DNA of 64,000 nucleotides from Dongia sedimenti. GTDB lineage: Bacteria > Pseudomonadota > Alphaproteobacteria > Dongiales > Dongiaceae. The stretch is from positions 310,001 to 374,000 of the forward strand of contig JAUYVI010000007.1 of assembly GCA_030715195.1 (NCBI GenBank). Reading direction: 5' to 3'. Every line of letters starts with the position of its first letter. The stretch's first letter is position 1. The translations under genes and the position numbers were made by a program. Below, piece after piece: positions 1-9,042 of the stretch. The notes beneath the pieces are model-generated. The model was given only the letters and a program-made list of their open reading frames with translations, was not told where the DNA came from and made no database searches.

Positions 1-649
1 GGTCGCAGAACTCCGCTTCGCTCATATCCTCCTGGCGGGCCTTCTCCGAGCGGTAGAAGTTCGGCGAGGAAACGTGGTGAATCCACCCGTCGAGGAAGTT
101 AAGGTAGGGGCTGCGATCGCCGGGCCGCCCGGTGATCGAACCGGTGAGGTAGGTGCTGCCGTGATAGGCGTCGATCCGGCTGATGACATGCATCTTCGAC
201 TTCTTGCCGCGCCGCGCGTGATAGTAATGCGCGATGCGCACCGCCGTGTCGTTCGCGGTCGAGCCGCCGCAAGTATAGAAGACCTTGTTGAGGTCGCCGG
301 GGGCGAGGCTCGCCAGCTTGGCGGAGAGTTCCGCGGCCGGCACGTTGGTGGTGTCGACGAAGGGATTGTAGAACGGCATCCGCATCGCCTGCGCGGCGAT
401 CGCCTCGACGATCTCCTTCCGCCCGTAGCCCGCATTGACGCACCACAGGCCGCCGATCCCGTCGAGATAGCGCTTGCCCGAGATATCGGTGACATAGGCG
501 CCCTCGGCCCGGTCCATGACCAGCGAGCCGTCCTGCTTGAAGGAGTCGAAATGGGTCCAGGGATGGACGAAGTGGTCGCGGTCCTTCCGCCAGATGTCCT
601 GCGGATCGACTTGCCCAAGATCGGCCGCCCAAACCTTCGCGCCGGTCAT
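1..649 (-). CDS. Class III (PLP-dependent) aminotransferase, C-terminus beyond the window
   Basis: The first 216 residues of a pyridoxal-phosphate aminotransferase are visible; the gene continues past the left edge, so the lysine that binds PLP is not seen. The protein starts MTGAKVWAADLG. Family landmarks are the GIGGLWCVNAGYGR segment near residue 70, the cofactor-phosphate loop GGSTAND near 125, and the YHGSTY stretch near 160. These fit the omega-amino-acid/polyamine:pyruvate branch of class III, but the substrate cannot be set from half a protein. The ATG at 649 is chosen because the reading frame opens there right behind a good promoter. It is divergent from a TetR-type regulator, which probably controls it. 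Confidence 0.85.
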   Translation of the reverse strand, partial: MTGAKVWAADLGQVDPQDIWRKDRDHFVHPWTHFDSFKQDGSLVMDRAEGAYVTDISGKRYLDGIGGLWCVNAGYGRKEIVEAIAAQAMRMPFYNPFVDTTNVPAAELSAKLASLAPGDLNKVFYTCGGSTANDTAVRIAHYYHARRGKKSKMHVISRIDAYHGSTYLTGSITGRPGDRSPYLNFLDGWIHHVSSPNFYRSEKARQEDMSEAEFCD

Positions 650-683
650 CGCCCATGCTCCCGTGTTTGTGTCTGGCCTAAAT

Positions 684-711
684 CTTATAGGTACTCTAAT
701 ATTATAGTCAA
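684..711 (-). promoter_or_regulatory. Sigma-70-type promoter of the aminotransferase gene
   Basis: Read on the minus strand, TTGACT (711-706) is followed after 16 bases by TATAAG (689-684). Both are one or two bases from consensus. The start codon lies 35 bases downstream at 649. Confidence 0.55.
693..708. promoter_or_regulatory. Candidate TetR operator
   Basis: The 16-mer ACTCTAATATTATAGT pairs with its own reverse complement at 14 of 16 positions, centred between 700 and 701. It fills the spacer and touches the -35 hexamer of the aminotransferase promoter. It lies 25 bases before the proposed start of the divergent TetR gene, as expected for an autoregulated pair. Binding itself is inferred. 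Confidence 0.5.
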
Positions 712-732
712 TCTGGATTCTGGAGGCGCAAG

Positions 733-1368
733 CTGAGCGGACTTCGAGAGAAACAAAAGGAATCGCGCCGCCAGGCCTTGCTGGCCGCTTCCGCCAAGCT
801 GTTCAAGGAACAGGGTTTCGCCAGGACCTCGATGGAGGATATCGCGGCGGCGGCGGAGCTCTCGGTCGCCACCGCCTACAACTACTTCAAGACCAAGGGC
901 GAGATCTGCGTCGCGATCTACAAGGCCGACCGCGACCTGGTGCAGCAGGCGACCGACAAGGTGATCGCGGCACCGCCGAAGGATCCGGTCGCCGCGATCT
1001 GCAAGCTGATCGAGACCGACTTCGAGACCGAGGTTCCGTTCGTCGACCGCGGCGCCTGGGAGGCGCTGTTCCTGGCCGCCTTGCAGAGCCCCGCCGGGGT
1101 GACCGAGGCCTGGACCGGCGCGGCGCTGATGCGGGTCGACCAGTTCAAGCGGCTCCTGAAGGTGCTGCAGGAGCGCGGGTCGGTCGCCGCCGACGCGGAT
1201 ATCGAAAGCGCGGCCGAGCTGCTCGGCGCGCTCGACTTCTCCACCTTCTTCAACTGGATCGTCGAGTGGCGCACCGGTTCGGGCGCCACCCGCCGCTTCC
1301 TCGACGCCGCGAAGAAGCGCCGCCTGCGCGCCCAGGTGAGGCAGTTGGTCGCCGGCCTCAGGGCCTGA
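733..1368 (+). CDS. TetR/AcrR family transcriptional regulator
   Basis: This is a one-component repressor of about 211 residues. The N-terminal helix-turn-helix is clear (SMEDIAAAAELSVATAYNYF), followed by a helical ligand-binding domain of the usual length. No ATG or GTG precedes the HTH in frame; the upstream in-frame stop is at 697-699. A CTG at 733 sits 6 bases behind a full GGAGG (722-726) and gives a normal N-terminus (LSGLREKQKESRR). Starting at the TTG at 778 would remove the first helix residues. I therefore prefer the CTG start. The gene is divergent from the aminotransferase and shares the palindrome at 693-708 with it. The ligand is unknown. Confidence 0.85.
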   Translation: MSGLREKQKESRRQALLAASAKLFKEQGFARTSMEDIAAAAELSVATAYNYFKTKGEICVAIYKADRDLVQQATDKVIAAPPKDPVAAICKLIETDFETEVPFVDRGAWEALFLAALQSPAGVTEAWTGAALMRVDQFKRLLKVLQERGSVAADADIESAAELLGALDFSTFFNWIVEWRTGSGATRRFLDAAKKRRLRAQVRQLVAGLRA

Positions 1369-1468
1369 TCCCTGGGCCCGATCACATATATTTATGTCGG
1401 CGAACCCGGTTGCGGGCTCGCGTGTTGATCACCGGACACGGGCGGCATTCCAGGGACCAGACGGGGGC

Positions 1469-3304
1469 ATGATCGAAAGGCGACGGATCGCGATGGCCCT
1501 GCTGGCGCTGTTCCTTGCCGCGTCGGCCGATGCGGGGGCGGCGCGCGCCGCGGACTCCAGGGCCGCCGATTACAAGGTCGAGATGACCAAGGTCGAGGAT
1601 TCGACCCTGAGCGCCGCCTTGCAGTCGAGCTCGACCCTGATCGAGCTGGAGAAGAAGCCGCCGGAGGACGTGACCGCGCTCCACCGCCGCGCCCAGGAGG
1701 ACCTGCAGCGCCTCGAGAAGGCCTTGCGGTCCTCGGGCTACTACGACGGCACGGTCACCATCATCGTCGACGGGCACAAGGTCGAGCCACAGGCGGCGCC
1801 GGGCGACTATCAGGACTCGACCGAGAAGAAGGTGCCGGTCGCGATCCGGATCGAGCCCGGCCCGCTCTACAAGCTGCGCAAGATCGAGGTCACCGGCTAT
1901 GGCGATCTGAAGTCGCGGCTGAAGCCCGGCAGCGCCGCCCGCGCCGCCGCGATCATCGCCGAGCGCCGGCTGCTGCTGGATCAGGTGATGGGGGAGGGCC
2001 ATCCCTTCGCCGCCGTCGACCTGAAGCCGGCCGTGGTCGATCACGCGGCGCACACGCTCGACATCGCCTTCGAGGTGACGCCCGGCCCGCCGGCCACCCT
2101 CGGCAAGGTCGAGGTGCACGGCCTCGACCATACCAATCCGGATTTCATCGCCAAGCGGACCACCTTTCCGCCGAACACGAAGTACAGCCCAGCCGCGCTG
2201 GAAAGCCTGCGCGGCGACCTGCAATCGCTCGACATCTTCAGCGCGGTCAAGGTGACGCCGGCGACCGCGCTCGATGCCGACGGCACGCTGCCGGTGCGGG
2301 TCGATATCACTGAGCGCGAACAGCATTTCGTCGGCTTCGGCGCCAGCTATTCGACCAATGACGGCACCGGCGCCACCGCCTACTGGGGCCACCGCAACCT
2401 GTTCGGCAACGGCGAGCGACTGCGGGTGGACGCGACCGTGTCCGGCGCGGAGCAGGACGGGCTTGGCCAGACCGACTACCAGCTCTCGGGCAATTTCCGC
2501 AAACCGGACTTTCTTGAGCGCCGGCAGGACCTGGTCAGCGGCCTGGTCGTCAGCGACGAGCACGATCCGGACACCTTCGACAAGAAGGGCGCCACCGCCA
2601 CGATCGGCCTCGAGCGCACGCTCACCAAGACCGTGAAGGTGGCCTATGGCTGGGAGATCGAAGGCGCGCGCATCAAGGATGACACCGGCACCAACAATTT
2701 TTTCCTGAACGGCCCGACCGGGTCGATCGCCTATGACACCAGCGACGACCTGCTCAATCCGACCAAGGGCGTGCGGCTCTTCCTCGGCGGCGAGGCGCTG
2801 CCGACCTGGCTGGGCTCGAGCGAGGACGTCTACGCGCTGAACAGCAGCGCCTCCGGCTATCTCAATCTCTCCGGCAAAGGCGATCTCGTGCTGGCGGGGC
2901 GGCTCGGCGTCTCCAGTGTGTTCGGCAGCCGGCTCGAGGACCTGCCGGCCGACCGTCGACTCTATGCCGGCGGCGGCGGCTCGGTGCGCGGCTACGAATT
3001 CCGCTCGATCAGCCCGGAGAGCGCCGACGGCGACAAGATCGGCGGCCGCAGCGCCATCACCGGCAGCGTCGAGCTGCGCTACCGCTTCCTCGAGGATTTC
3101 GGCATCGTGCCGTTCTTCGATGCCGGCACGGTCTCGCGCGACGCGACGCCGAACTTCGACGAGCCGATCCGGTATGCCGCCGGCCTCGGCTTCCGTTACT
3201 ACACCGGCTTTGGCCCGATCCGCGCCGACCTCGCCGTACCGCTCAACCCGCGCCACGACGACGACCCGATCGCCTTCTATGTCAGCATCGGGCAGGCCTT
3301 CTGA
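1469..3304 (+). CDS. tamA: TamA-like Omp85/BamA-family outer membrane assembly protein
   Basis: The protein has about 611 residues and would be the outer-membrane half of the translocation and assembly module. The ATG at 1469 (MIERRRIAMALLALF) begins a typical signal peptide ending near AARA/ADS; an ATG 75 bases upstream would bury it. Residues about 30-270 look like POTRA repeats (for example YKLRKIEVTGYGD and ATLGKVEVHGLD). The remainder is an Omp85 beta-barrel with the conserved GGGGSVRGYEFRS motif near residue 510 and a C-terminus ending in aromatic F. Its stop overlaps the start of tamB by one base (TGATG), so the two are translationally coupled. Confidence 0.92.
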   Translation: MIERRRIAMALLALFLAASADAGAARAADSRAADYKVEMTKVEDSTLSAALQSSSTLIELEKKPPEDVTALHRRAQEDLQRLEKALRSSGYYDGTVTIIVDGHKVEPQAAPGDYQDSTEKKVPVAIRIEPGPLYKLRKIEVTGYGDLKSRLKPGSAARAAAIIAERRLLLDQVMGEGHPFAAVDLKPAVVDHAAHTLDIAFEVTPGPPATLGKVEVHGLDHTNPDFIAKRTTFPPNTKYSPAALESLRGDLQSLDIFSAVKVTPATALDADGTLPVRVDITEREQHFVGFGASYSTNDGTGATAYWGHRNLFGNGERLRVDATVSGAEQDGLGQTDYQLSGNFRKPDFLERRQDLVSGLVVSDEHDPDTFDKKGATATIGLERTLTKTVKVAYGWEIEGARIKDDTGTNNFFLNGPTGSIAYDTSDDLLNPTKGVRLFLGGEALPTWLGSSEDVYALNSSASGYLNLSGKGDLVLAGRLGVSSVFGSRLEDLPADRRLYAGGGGSVRGYEFRSISPESADGDKIGGRSAITGSVELRYRFLEDFGIVPFFDAGTVSRDATPNFDEPIRYAAGLGFRYYTGFGPIRADLAVPLNPRHDDDPIAFYVSIGQAF

Positions 3305-6300
3305 TGTCCCGCGCTTGGAAAATCGCACTTGGCATTCTCGTCGGCCTCGTGCTGCTGGTGCTGATCGCCTTTGGCCTGATGCAGACCGATTTCGGCCGCC
3401 GGCAGATTCTCGCACTGATCGAAGACCAACTTTCCGATCCGCCGGCGCACCTGCAGGCGCAAGCGCTGGAAGGTTTCGTGCCCTTCGACATGACCCTGGT
3501 CGGCGCCAAGCTCTCGGATGCCGGGGGTGTGTGGCTCGAAGCCGATCGCCTGTCGCTGGACTGGTCACCCTCGGCTTTGCTGGGCGGTACGGCTTCGATC
3601 ACGAACCTTGCCGCCGATCGCATTGCCGTGCTGCGTTCCCCGATCTCGCCGCCATCGCCGCCGAGCACCGAACCGACCAAGCTCGAACTGCCGCGCCTCC
3701 CGGTCGATGTCGATCTCCAGCGCCTCAAGGTCGAACGCCTGGAACTCGGACCCGAGTTCCTCGGCGAGCCCGCCGTCTTTGCGATCGAGGCCCAGGCGAA
3801 ACTGGGCGATCCCGCCGACGGCTTGCAGGCCAAGCTCACCCTCAGCCGGATCGACCGGGATCTGGACCGGATCGGTCTCACGCTCGACTACCGCCCCGCG
3901 GCCGACAGTCTCACGCTCGATATCCAGGCCGAGGAGCCGCAGGGTGGTTTGCTGACCAGGCTGATTGGCCTTCCGGGCACGCCGAAATTCGCGCTCTCGC
4001 TCTCCGGCAACGGACCGCTCGCCAACTGGCAGGCCGCGGGCCAGGCGACCACGGACGGGCAGCCGCTGCTCGACCTCACCGCGACCAGCAAGGGTCCGGC
4101 CGAGGACCGCACCATCGCCTTCAACGCGCGGCTTCGCGATGCGCCGATGCTGCCGGCCGACCTCGCCGCGCCGGTCGAGGGCGGGGTCGCGGCGGACGGC
4201 CAGGTCCACATCGCCGCACGCGATCAGCCGATCCGCATCGACCATCTCAAGATCGAGACGCGCGCCGGCACGGTTTCGGCACAAGGCTCGATCGCACCGG
4301 ATCGGGCGCTCGATCTCACACTGGACGTTCGTCTCGCGGATTCGGCGCCCTTCGCCGCCTTGCTGCCGCCGGAACTCCGCTGGGATGCCGCCACCGCGCA
4401 GCTTCACCTCGCCGGGCCGATCGCCCAGCCGAAACTGACCGCCGAGAGCCGTCTCACCAACCTGGCCTACGCGGAATATCGGATCGGCGACGGCCAGGTC
4501 AGCCTCGCCGCCACGCTCGACACCGAAAAGCTGCGGGCCGATGCCGTGACGGTCTCGATCGCCGCCGATGCGATCACCGTCGCCGATCCGAAGCTGCAAG
4601 CCATGCTGGCCGAAGGCGCCACCATCGACTTCGCGGGTGCACTGGACCAGAGCGGCGCGATCACCGCCGATCATCTCCAGCTTCGGGCCGGCACCATCGG
4701 CCTGGATGCCGCGGGCGCCGCGACCGGCTGGGGTGTTGATACCGCGCAGGTAAAAGGCAAGCTTGCGGTCGGCGATCTCGCGCCGATCCTGGATCTCGCC
4801 GGCTTGCACGGTGGCGGCAAGCTGAATGTCGATCTGGACGTCAATCGGACCAAGGAAGCTCTATCGGCACAGCTCGATGTTTCGGCATCCGATCTGGCGA
4901 CCGGCATCGCGGAAGCGGATCGGTTGATCGGCGCCACGCCCAAGCTGTCGCTGAAACTCCATCGAGATCCGACCGGCCTTCTCACCGTGAATGAAGCGAA
5001 CCTCACCGGCGCCGGCCTGGCTCTGACCGCAGGCGGCACGATGACCGCGGACCAGATGCTCGACCTCAAGGCCGATGCCAGGCTGGCCGACCTCGGCCGC
5101 GTCTTGCCGAACGCGAAAGGCGCAATATCTCTGTCCGCCGTCATCACCGGGAACGCCGCCGACCCTGCCGCCAAGCTGCAAATCGGCAGCGAGCGCCTGA
5201 CCTTCGACCGCGTCACGATCGCGCGCCTTCAAGCGGCGGTCGATGCGACCGCCCTGGTTACGGCGCCGAATGCCTCGATCGACGCCAGGGCGCAGGTCAA
5301 CGCGCTGGCCGCGGCGCTGCGCGGCAATGCCGGCTACGATCCGGCCAGCGAAAAGATCTCCGCCACCGACATCTCCGCCCGGCTCGGCGCGGCCGGCGCC
5401 ACCGGCAAGATCGACGTGGCGGGCGGCCTGCTCGACGGCGTTTTCGATTTCACGAGCCCGAACCTGGCCGAGCTTGCACCCCTGATCGGCACCGATCTCG
5501 GCGGCAGCGCCAAAGGCAAGGTCGCGCTGCGCCCGCGTAGTGGAAAGCAGGATGTCACACTGGATGTCACCGCGGACACTCTCGTGGGTTCCGGCGTGCG
5601 CATCGCGCAAGCACAAGCGAACGCCTCGGCCGCGGACGCATTCGGCAAGGACCCGCAACTCGACGCGACGCTCGCGGCCACCGGCATCGATGCTGTGGGC
5701 CGATCGATCGAGACTCTGAACGCCAAGGCGAACGGGCGGCTCAGCGATCTTGCCGTGACCGCCGACGCCAGGGGCCCGGATCTTGCGCTGCTGACGCAGC
5801 TCAATCTGAAGGCGGGGGGCGCTGAGACGCGGATCGCGCTCGCCCGGCTCGACCTCACCGTCAACCGGCTGCGGGCAAACCTGCAGCAACCGGCCGAGAT
5901 CACGCTCGGCGAATCATCCACGCGCGTCGCGAAACTGGTGATCGCGAGCGGCGGCGGCACCGCCGCGCTGGACGCCGAGCTCGGCACCGACGGCAACCGG
6001 CTGGTCCTGACCTTGAAACAGCTTCCGGCGTCACTGGCGGCGGCGGCGGCGCCCGATCTGCATCTGCTCGGTACGCTCAATGGAACGCTGCGGCTCGACG
6101 GGCCGAAGAGCGCGCCGCAGGCTCAACTTGCGCTCCAGGGCAAAGGCTTGGGTGTGTCCGGCGCTTCCGAGCAACTCGTCGATCTCGACCTCACCGGCAA
6201 CTGGACGGCGGGGCAGCTGACGGCAAACGGCCGCGCCACGATGGGCAAGAGCAGCGGCTTGGATTTCGCGGCCGCGCTGCCGATGGCCGCGGCGCCCGGC

Positions 6301-7629
6301 ACCGGATTTCCGGTCTTCGATCCTGCAGCCTCGCTGACCGCCTCGGCCAAAGGCGAGATCGATCTCGGCTTGGCGAATGCTTTCATTCCCGGCGGTGCCG
6401 ATCATGTGGCCGGCCGCGCCGCCGTCGATCTCTCCGCGACCGGCGCAGTGGCGCGACCGGTCCTCGCCGGCAAGCTTGCGATCAGCGACGGCCGCTACGA
6501 GAACCAGCGTTACGGCACACGCCTGCAACAGCTGACCGCCGTGCTGGAGGGCAATGGCAGCAAGCTGCGCCTGGTCTCGCTCAGCGCGCGGACGCCGGGC
6601 GGCGGCACTTTGAGCGGCGAGGGGGATCTCGACTTCGCCGATGCCATGCCGGTGACGATCTCCATCAAGATGGACAAGGCGCGGATGATCAACGCGCCGA
6701 TCGGCACGGCGGTGACCGACGGCACCCTGCAGATCAAGGGCACCATGACCAGCGACCTCGCGCTGACCGGCAAGGTGAAGATCGTCAAGGCGGAGATCCG
6801 CATCCCCGACAGCCTGCCGGTCGATGTCGAGGAGATCGCGGTCAAGGAGATCAACCTGCCGCCGGCGCGCCAGGCCGCGGTCGATGCCGTGGCCGAGGCG
6901 CCGCCGCCCAAGACGATCAAGATCGCCCTCGATCTCGCGGTCGATGCGCCGGAGCAGGTCTTCGTGCGCGGGCGGGGCCTGGACGCGGAGATGGGCGGCG
7001 CGCTGAAGATCGCCGGCACGGCGGACGCGCCGATCATCACCGGCGCGCTGAAGCTCCGGCGCGGCGACTTCGACCTGCTGAGCCGGCGCCTCGATTTCAA
7101 CAAGGGCACCGTAACCTTCAGTGGCGGCGAGCGCATCGATCCCGTGCTGGATTTCGCCGCCAGCACCAAGCTGACCGACGCCGACGTCACCGTGACGGTG
7201 ACCGGCAGCGCGGCCAAGCCGGTGATCGCGCTCAGCTCCACGCCGCCGCTGCCGCAGGACGAGATCCTGGCCCGGCTGCTGTTCGGCAAGGCGAGCGGCG
7301 CGCTGTCTCCGTTCGAGGCGGTGCAACTCGCCCAGGCCATGGCACAGCTGACCGGTCTCCAATCCGGACCCGGCGTCCTCGACAAGCTGCGCAAGGCGCT
7401 CGGCCTCGACCGGCTGGACGTGGAGGCGGGGGAGGGCGGCGCCACCTCGGCGCCCAGCCTCAGCGCCGGCCGCTATGTCAGTCGCGGCGTGTTCGTGGGC
7501 GCGAAGCAGGGCGCGACACCCGGGACCAGCGCCGCCACGGTCGAGATCGAGCTCACCCCCAACATCAAGGTCGAGACCGATGTCGGCGCCGATTCCAAGG
7601 CCGGCGTCAATTTCGAATGGAACTATTGA
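3304..7629 (+). CDS. tamB: TamB-like translocation/assembly module protein
   Basis: This is a 1441-residue protein with a single N-terminal membrane anchor (ALGILVGLVLLVLIAFGL), a very long repetitive beta-rich middle, and the C-terminal TamB domain (DUF490). The last 350 residues contain the family signature around FNKGTVTFSGG, LPQDEILARLLFG and LDVEAGEGG, and end in an FEWNY-type aromatic tail. It spans the periplasm from inner membrane to TamA and is thought to guide beta-barrel proteins or lipids. Length and architecture are normal for the family. It is coupled to tamA by a one-base overlap. Confidence 0.93.
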   Translation: MSRAWKIALGILVGLVLLVLIAFGLMQTDFGRRQILALIEDQLSDPPAHLQAQALEGFVPFDMTLVGAKLSDAGGVWLEADRLSLDWSPSALLGGTASITNLAADRIAVLRSPISPPSPPSTEPTKLELPRLPVDVDLQRLKVERLELGPEFLGEPAVFAIEAQAKLGDPADGLQAKLTLSRIDRDLDRIGLTLDYRPAADSLTLDIQAEEPQGGLLTRLIGLPGTPKFALSLSGNGPLANWQAAGQATTDGQPLLDLTATSKGPAEDRTIAFNARLRDAPMLPADLAAPVEGGVAADGQVHIAARDQPIRIDHLKIETRAGTVSAQGSIAPDRALDLTLDVRLADSAPFAALLPPELRWDAATAQLHLAGPIAQPKLTAESRLTNLAYAEYRIGDGQVSLAATLDTEKLRADAVTVSIAADAITVADPKLQAMLAEGATIDFAGALDQSGAITADHLQLRAGTIGLDAAGAATGWGVDTAQVKGKLAVGDLAPILDLAGLHGGGKLNVDLDVNRTKEALSAQLDVSASDLATGIAEADRLIGATPKLSLKLHRDPTGLLTVNEANLTGAGLALTAGGTMTADQMLDLKADARLADLGRVLPNAKGAISLSAVITGNAADPAAKLQIGSERLTFDRVTIARLQAAVDATALVTAPNASIDARAQVNALAAALRGNAGYDPASEKISATDISARLGAAGATGKIDVAGGLLDGVFDFTSPNLAELAPLIGTDLGGSAKGKVALRPRSGKQDVTLDVTADTLVGSGVRIAQAQANASAADAFGKDPQLDATLAATGIDAVGRSIETLNAKANGRLSDLAVTADARGPDLALLTQLNLKAGGAETRIALARLDLTVNRLRANLQQPAEITLGESSTRVAKLVIASGGGTAALDAELGTDGNRLVLTLKQLPASLAAAAAPDLHLLGTLNGTLRLDGPKSAPQAQLALQGKGLGVSGASEQLVDLDLTGNWTAGQLTANGRATMGKSSGLDFAAALPMAAAPGTGFPVFDPAASLTASAKGEIDLGLANAFIPGGADHVAGRAAVDLSATGAVARPVLAGKLAISDGRYENQRYGTRLQQLTAVLEGNGSKLRLVSLSARTPGGGTLSGEGDLDFADAMPVTISIKMDKARMINAPIGTAVTDGTLQIKGTMTSDLALTGKVKIVKAEIRIPDSLPVDVEEIAVKEINLPPARQAAVDAVAEAPPPKTIKIALDLAVDAPEQVFVRGRGLDAEMGGALKIAGTADAPIITGALKLRRGDFDLLSRRLDFNKGTVTFSGGERIDPVLDFAASTKLTDADVTVTVTGSAAKPVIALSSTPPLPQDEILARLLFGKASGALSPFEAVQLAQAMAQLTGLQSGPGVLDKLRKALGLDRLDVEAGEGGATSAPSLSAGRYVSRGVFVGAKQGATPGTSAATVEIELTPNIKVETDVGADSKAGVNFEWNY

Positions 7630-7691
7630 CCTGTCACAACGGAGACGGCTGATTCGTCCTTGAAGGACGAAACCCTCCGGGAACCGCCGCC

Positions 7692-8564
7692 ATGGCCGAC
7701 ACCGATTCCGTCCACGTCCACCGCTCCGTCCTCCAGGCGATCGCCTATCGCATGCTCGGCTCCATGGCCGAGGCGGAGGATGCGGTGCAGGAGACCTTCC
7801 TGCGCTGGCACCGCCAGGACCAGGCCCAGCAACTGTCCGAGATCCGCGAGCCCAAGGCCTGGCTGATCACCACGCTGACCCGCCATTGCATCGACCGCCT
7901 GCGCGCCGCCAAGGCGCAGCGGGAATCTTATGTCGGCATGTGGCTGCCCGAGCCGGTGGTCGAGGAACCGGCGGTCGAGCCGGTCGATCGGCTGGAGCTG
8001 GCCGAGACACTGTCCATGGCGCTGCTGATGCTGCTGGAGCGCCTGTCGCCGGACGAGCGCGCGGCCTTCCTGCTGCACGAGGTGTTCGAGACCGACTATC
8101 CCGACGTCGCCCGCATCCTCGGTAAGACCGAGGCCGCCTGCCGCCAGCTGGTGCACCGCGCGAAGGAGCGGGTCAAGGCCGGCAAGCCGCGCTTCACGCC
8201 GTCACGCGCCGAGCAGGAGAAGGTGATGGAAGGGTTCAAGCGCGCGGTCGCCAGCGGCGACGTCGCCGGCCTCGCCGCCTCGTTCAGCAGCGACGCCACG
8301 CTTTATTCCGATGGCGGCGGCAAGGCCGCGGCGACGCTCAACCCGATCTTCGGCGCCGAGAAGATCGCCCGCTTCTTCATCGGCGTGCGCGACAAGCAGC
8401 CCGAAGGCGCCCGGATCGAGCCCCGCATCGTCAACGGCTCGCTGGGTTACGTGGTCACGCTTGGCGAGCGCGTGCTGCAGGCCAGCCATTTCGAGTTCGA
8501 CGGCGACCGCATCACCGCGGTGCACATCGTCCGCAATCCGGACAAGCTCAAGCATCTGATGTGA
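7692..8564 (+). CDS. ECF41-type RNA polymerase sigma factor with SnoaL-like C-terminal domain
   Basis: A 290-residue extracytoplasmic-function sigma factor. Residues 10-75 form region 2 (AEDAVQETFLRWHR), residues about 105-165 form region 4 (PDERAAFLLHEVF ... CRQLVHRAKERV), and residues 175-290 are a SnoaL/NTF2-like domain. Two hallmarks of the ECF41/SigJ group are present: WLPEP in the linker (near residue 83) and DGGGK in the C-terminal domain (near residue 210). In that group the extension takes the place of an anti-sigma factor. ECF41 genes usually sit beside a carboxymuconolactone decarboxylase, oxidoreductase or epimerase gene; none is adjacent here. It ends two bases before the stop of the convergent NfeD gene. 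Confidence 0.9.
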   Translation: MADTDSVHVHRSVLQAIAYRMLGSMAEAEDAVQETFLRWHRQDQAQQLSEIREPKAWLITTLTRHCIDRLRAAKAQRESYVGMWLPEPVVEEPAVEPVDRLELAETLSMALLMLLERLSPDERAAFLLHEVFETDYPDVARILGKTEAACRQLVHRAKERVKAGKPRFTPSRAEQEKVMEGFKRAVASGDVAGLAASFSSDATLYSDGGGKAAATLNPIFGAEKIARFFIGVRDKQPEGARIEPRIVNGSLGYVVTLGERVLQASHFEFDGDRITAVHIVRNPDKLKHLM

Positions 8565-8566
8565 AA

Positions 8567-9016
8567 CTAGAGTCTACGCTCCACCGTCAGCACGGCGCCG
8601 CGGACGCCGGTGACCAGGATCTTGGCGCCGACCGGCGCGTCCTCGCCTTCGGCGCTCCAGACCGAATCGTCGATCTTCACCCGGCCGCGGCCGTTCACGA
8701 TCGGCTCGACCAGCGCGCCGGTGCGCCCGACCAGGGAATCGCCGCGGCGGTTCAAGGTCGCGTCGTCGGTCTCGCCGGGCAGCTTGCGGCCGAACTTGTA
8801 CCAGGCCATCACCGAGGCCGCGGCGAACAGCGCGAACAGGATCAGCTGCACTTCCCAGCCCATCGATGAGATCACCAGCGTGATCAGGCCGAGCAGCAGC
8901 GCCGCGCCGCCCAGCCAGATGAAGAAGAAGCCGGGGCTCAGCATCTCGATGCCGGCGAACAGCAGCGCCAGGATCAGCCAATGCCAGAACTGGAGTTGGT
9001 CGAAGAATCCGGTCAT
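8567..9016 (-). CDS. NfeD family membrane protein
   Basis: About 149 residues: two to three membrane segments (HWLILALLFAGIEML; FFFIWLGGAALLLG; LILFALFAAASVMAWY) followed by the small OB-fold domain of NfeD proteins (GDSLVGRTGALVEPIVNGRGRV ending in LTVERRL). This short form works with SPFH/stomatin proteins in membrane microdomains. Its partner is the next gene upstream on the same strand, 26 bases away, so the two form an operon transcribed SPFH then NfeD. The ATG at 9016 is preferred; a GTG three codons earlier is possible. Confidence 0.88.
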   Translation of the reverse strand: MTGFFDQLQFWHWLILALLFAGIEMLSPGFFFIWLGGAALLLGLITLVISSMGWEVQLILFALFAAASVMAWYKFGRKLPGETDDATLNRRGDSLVGRTGALVEPIVNGRGRVKIDDSVWSAEGEDAPVGAKILVTGVRGAVLTVERRL

Positions 9017-9042
9017 GGACTCCACCTATCTGAATGCAGCGT

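Noticed and set aside
1382-3568. 728-codon open frame antisense to tamA
   Set aside because: It mirrors the codon structure of the real gene, has low-complexity Arg/Ala/Val/Gly composition, and no family match. Such antisense frames are normal at this GC content.
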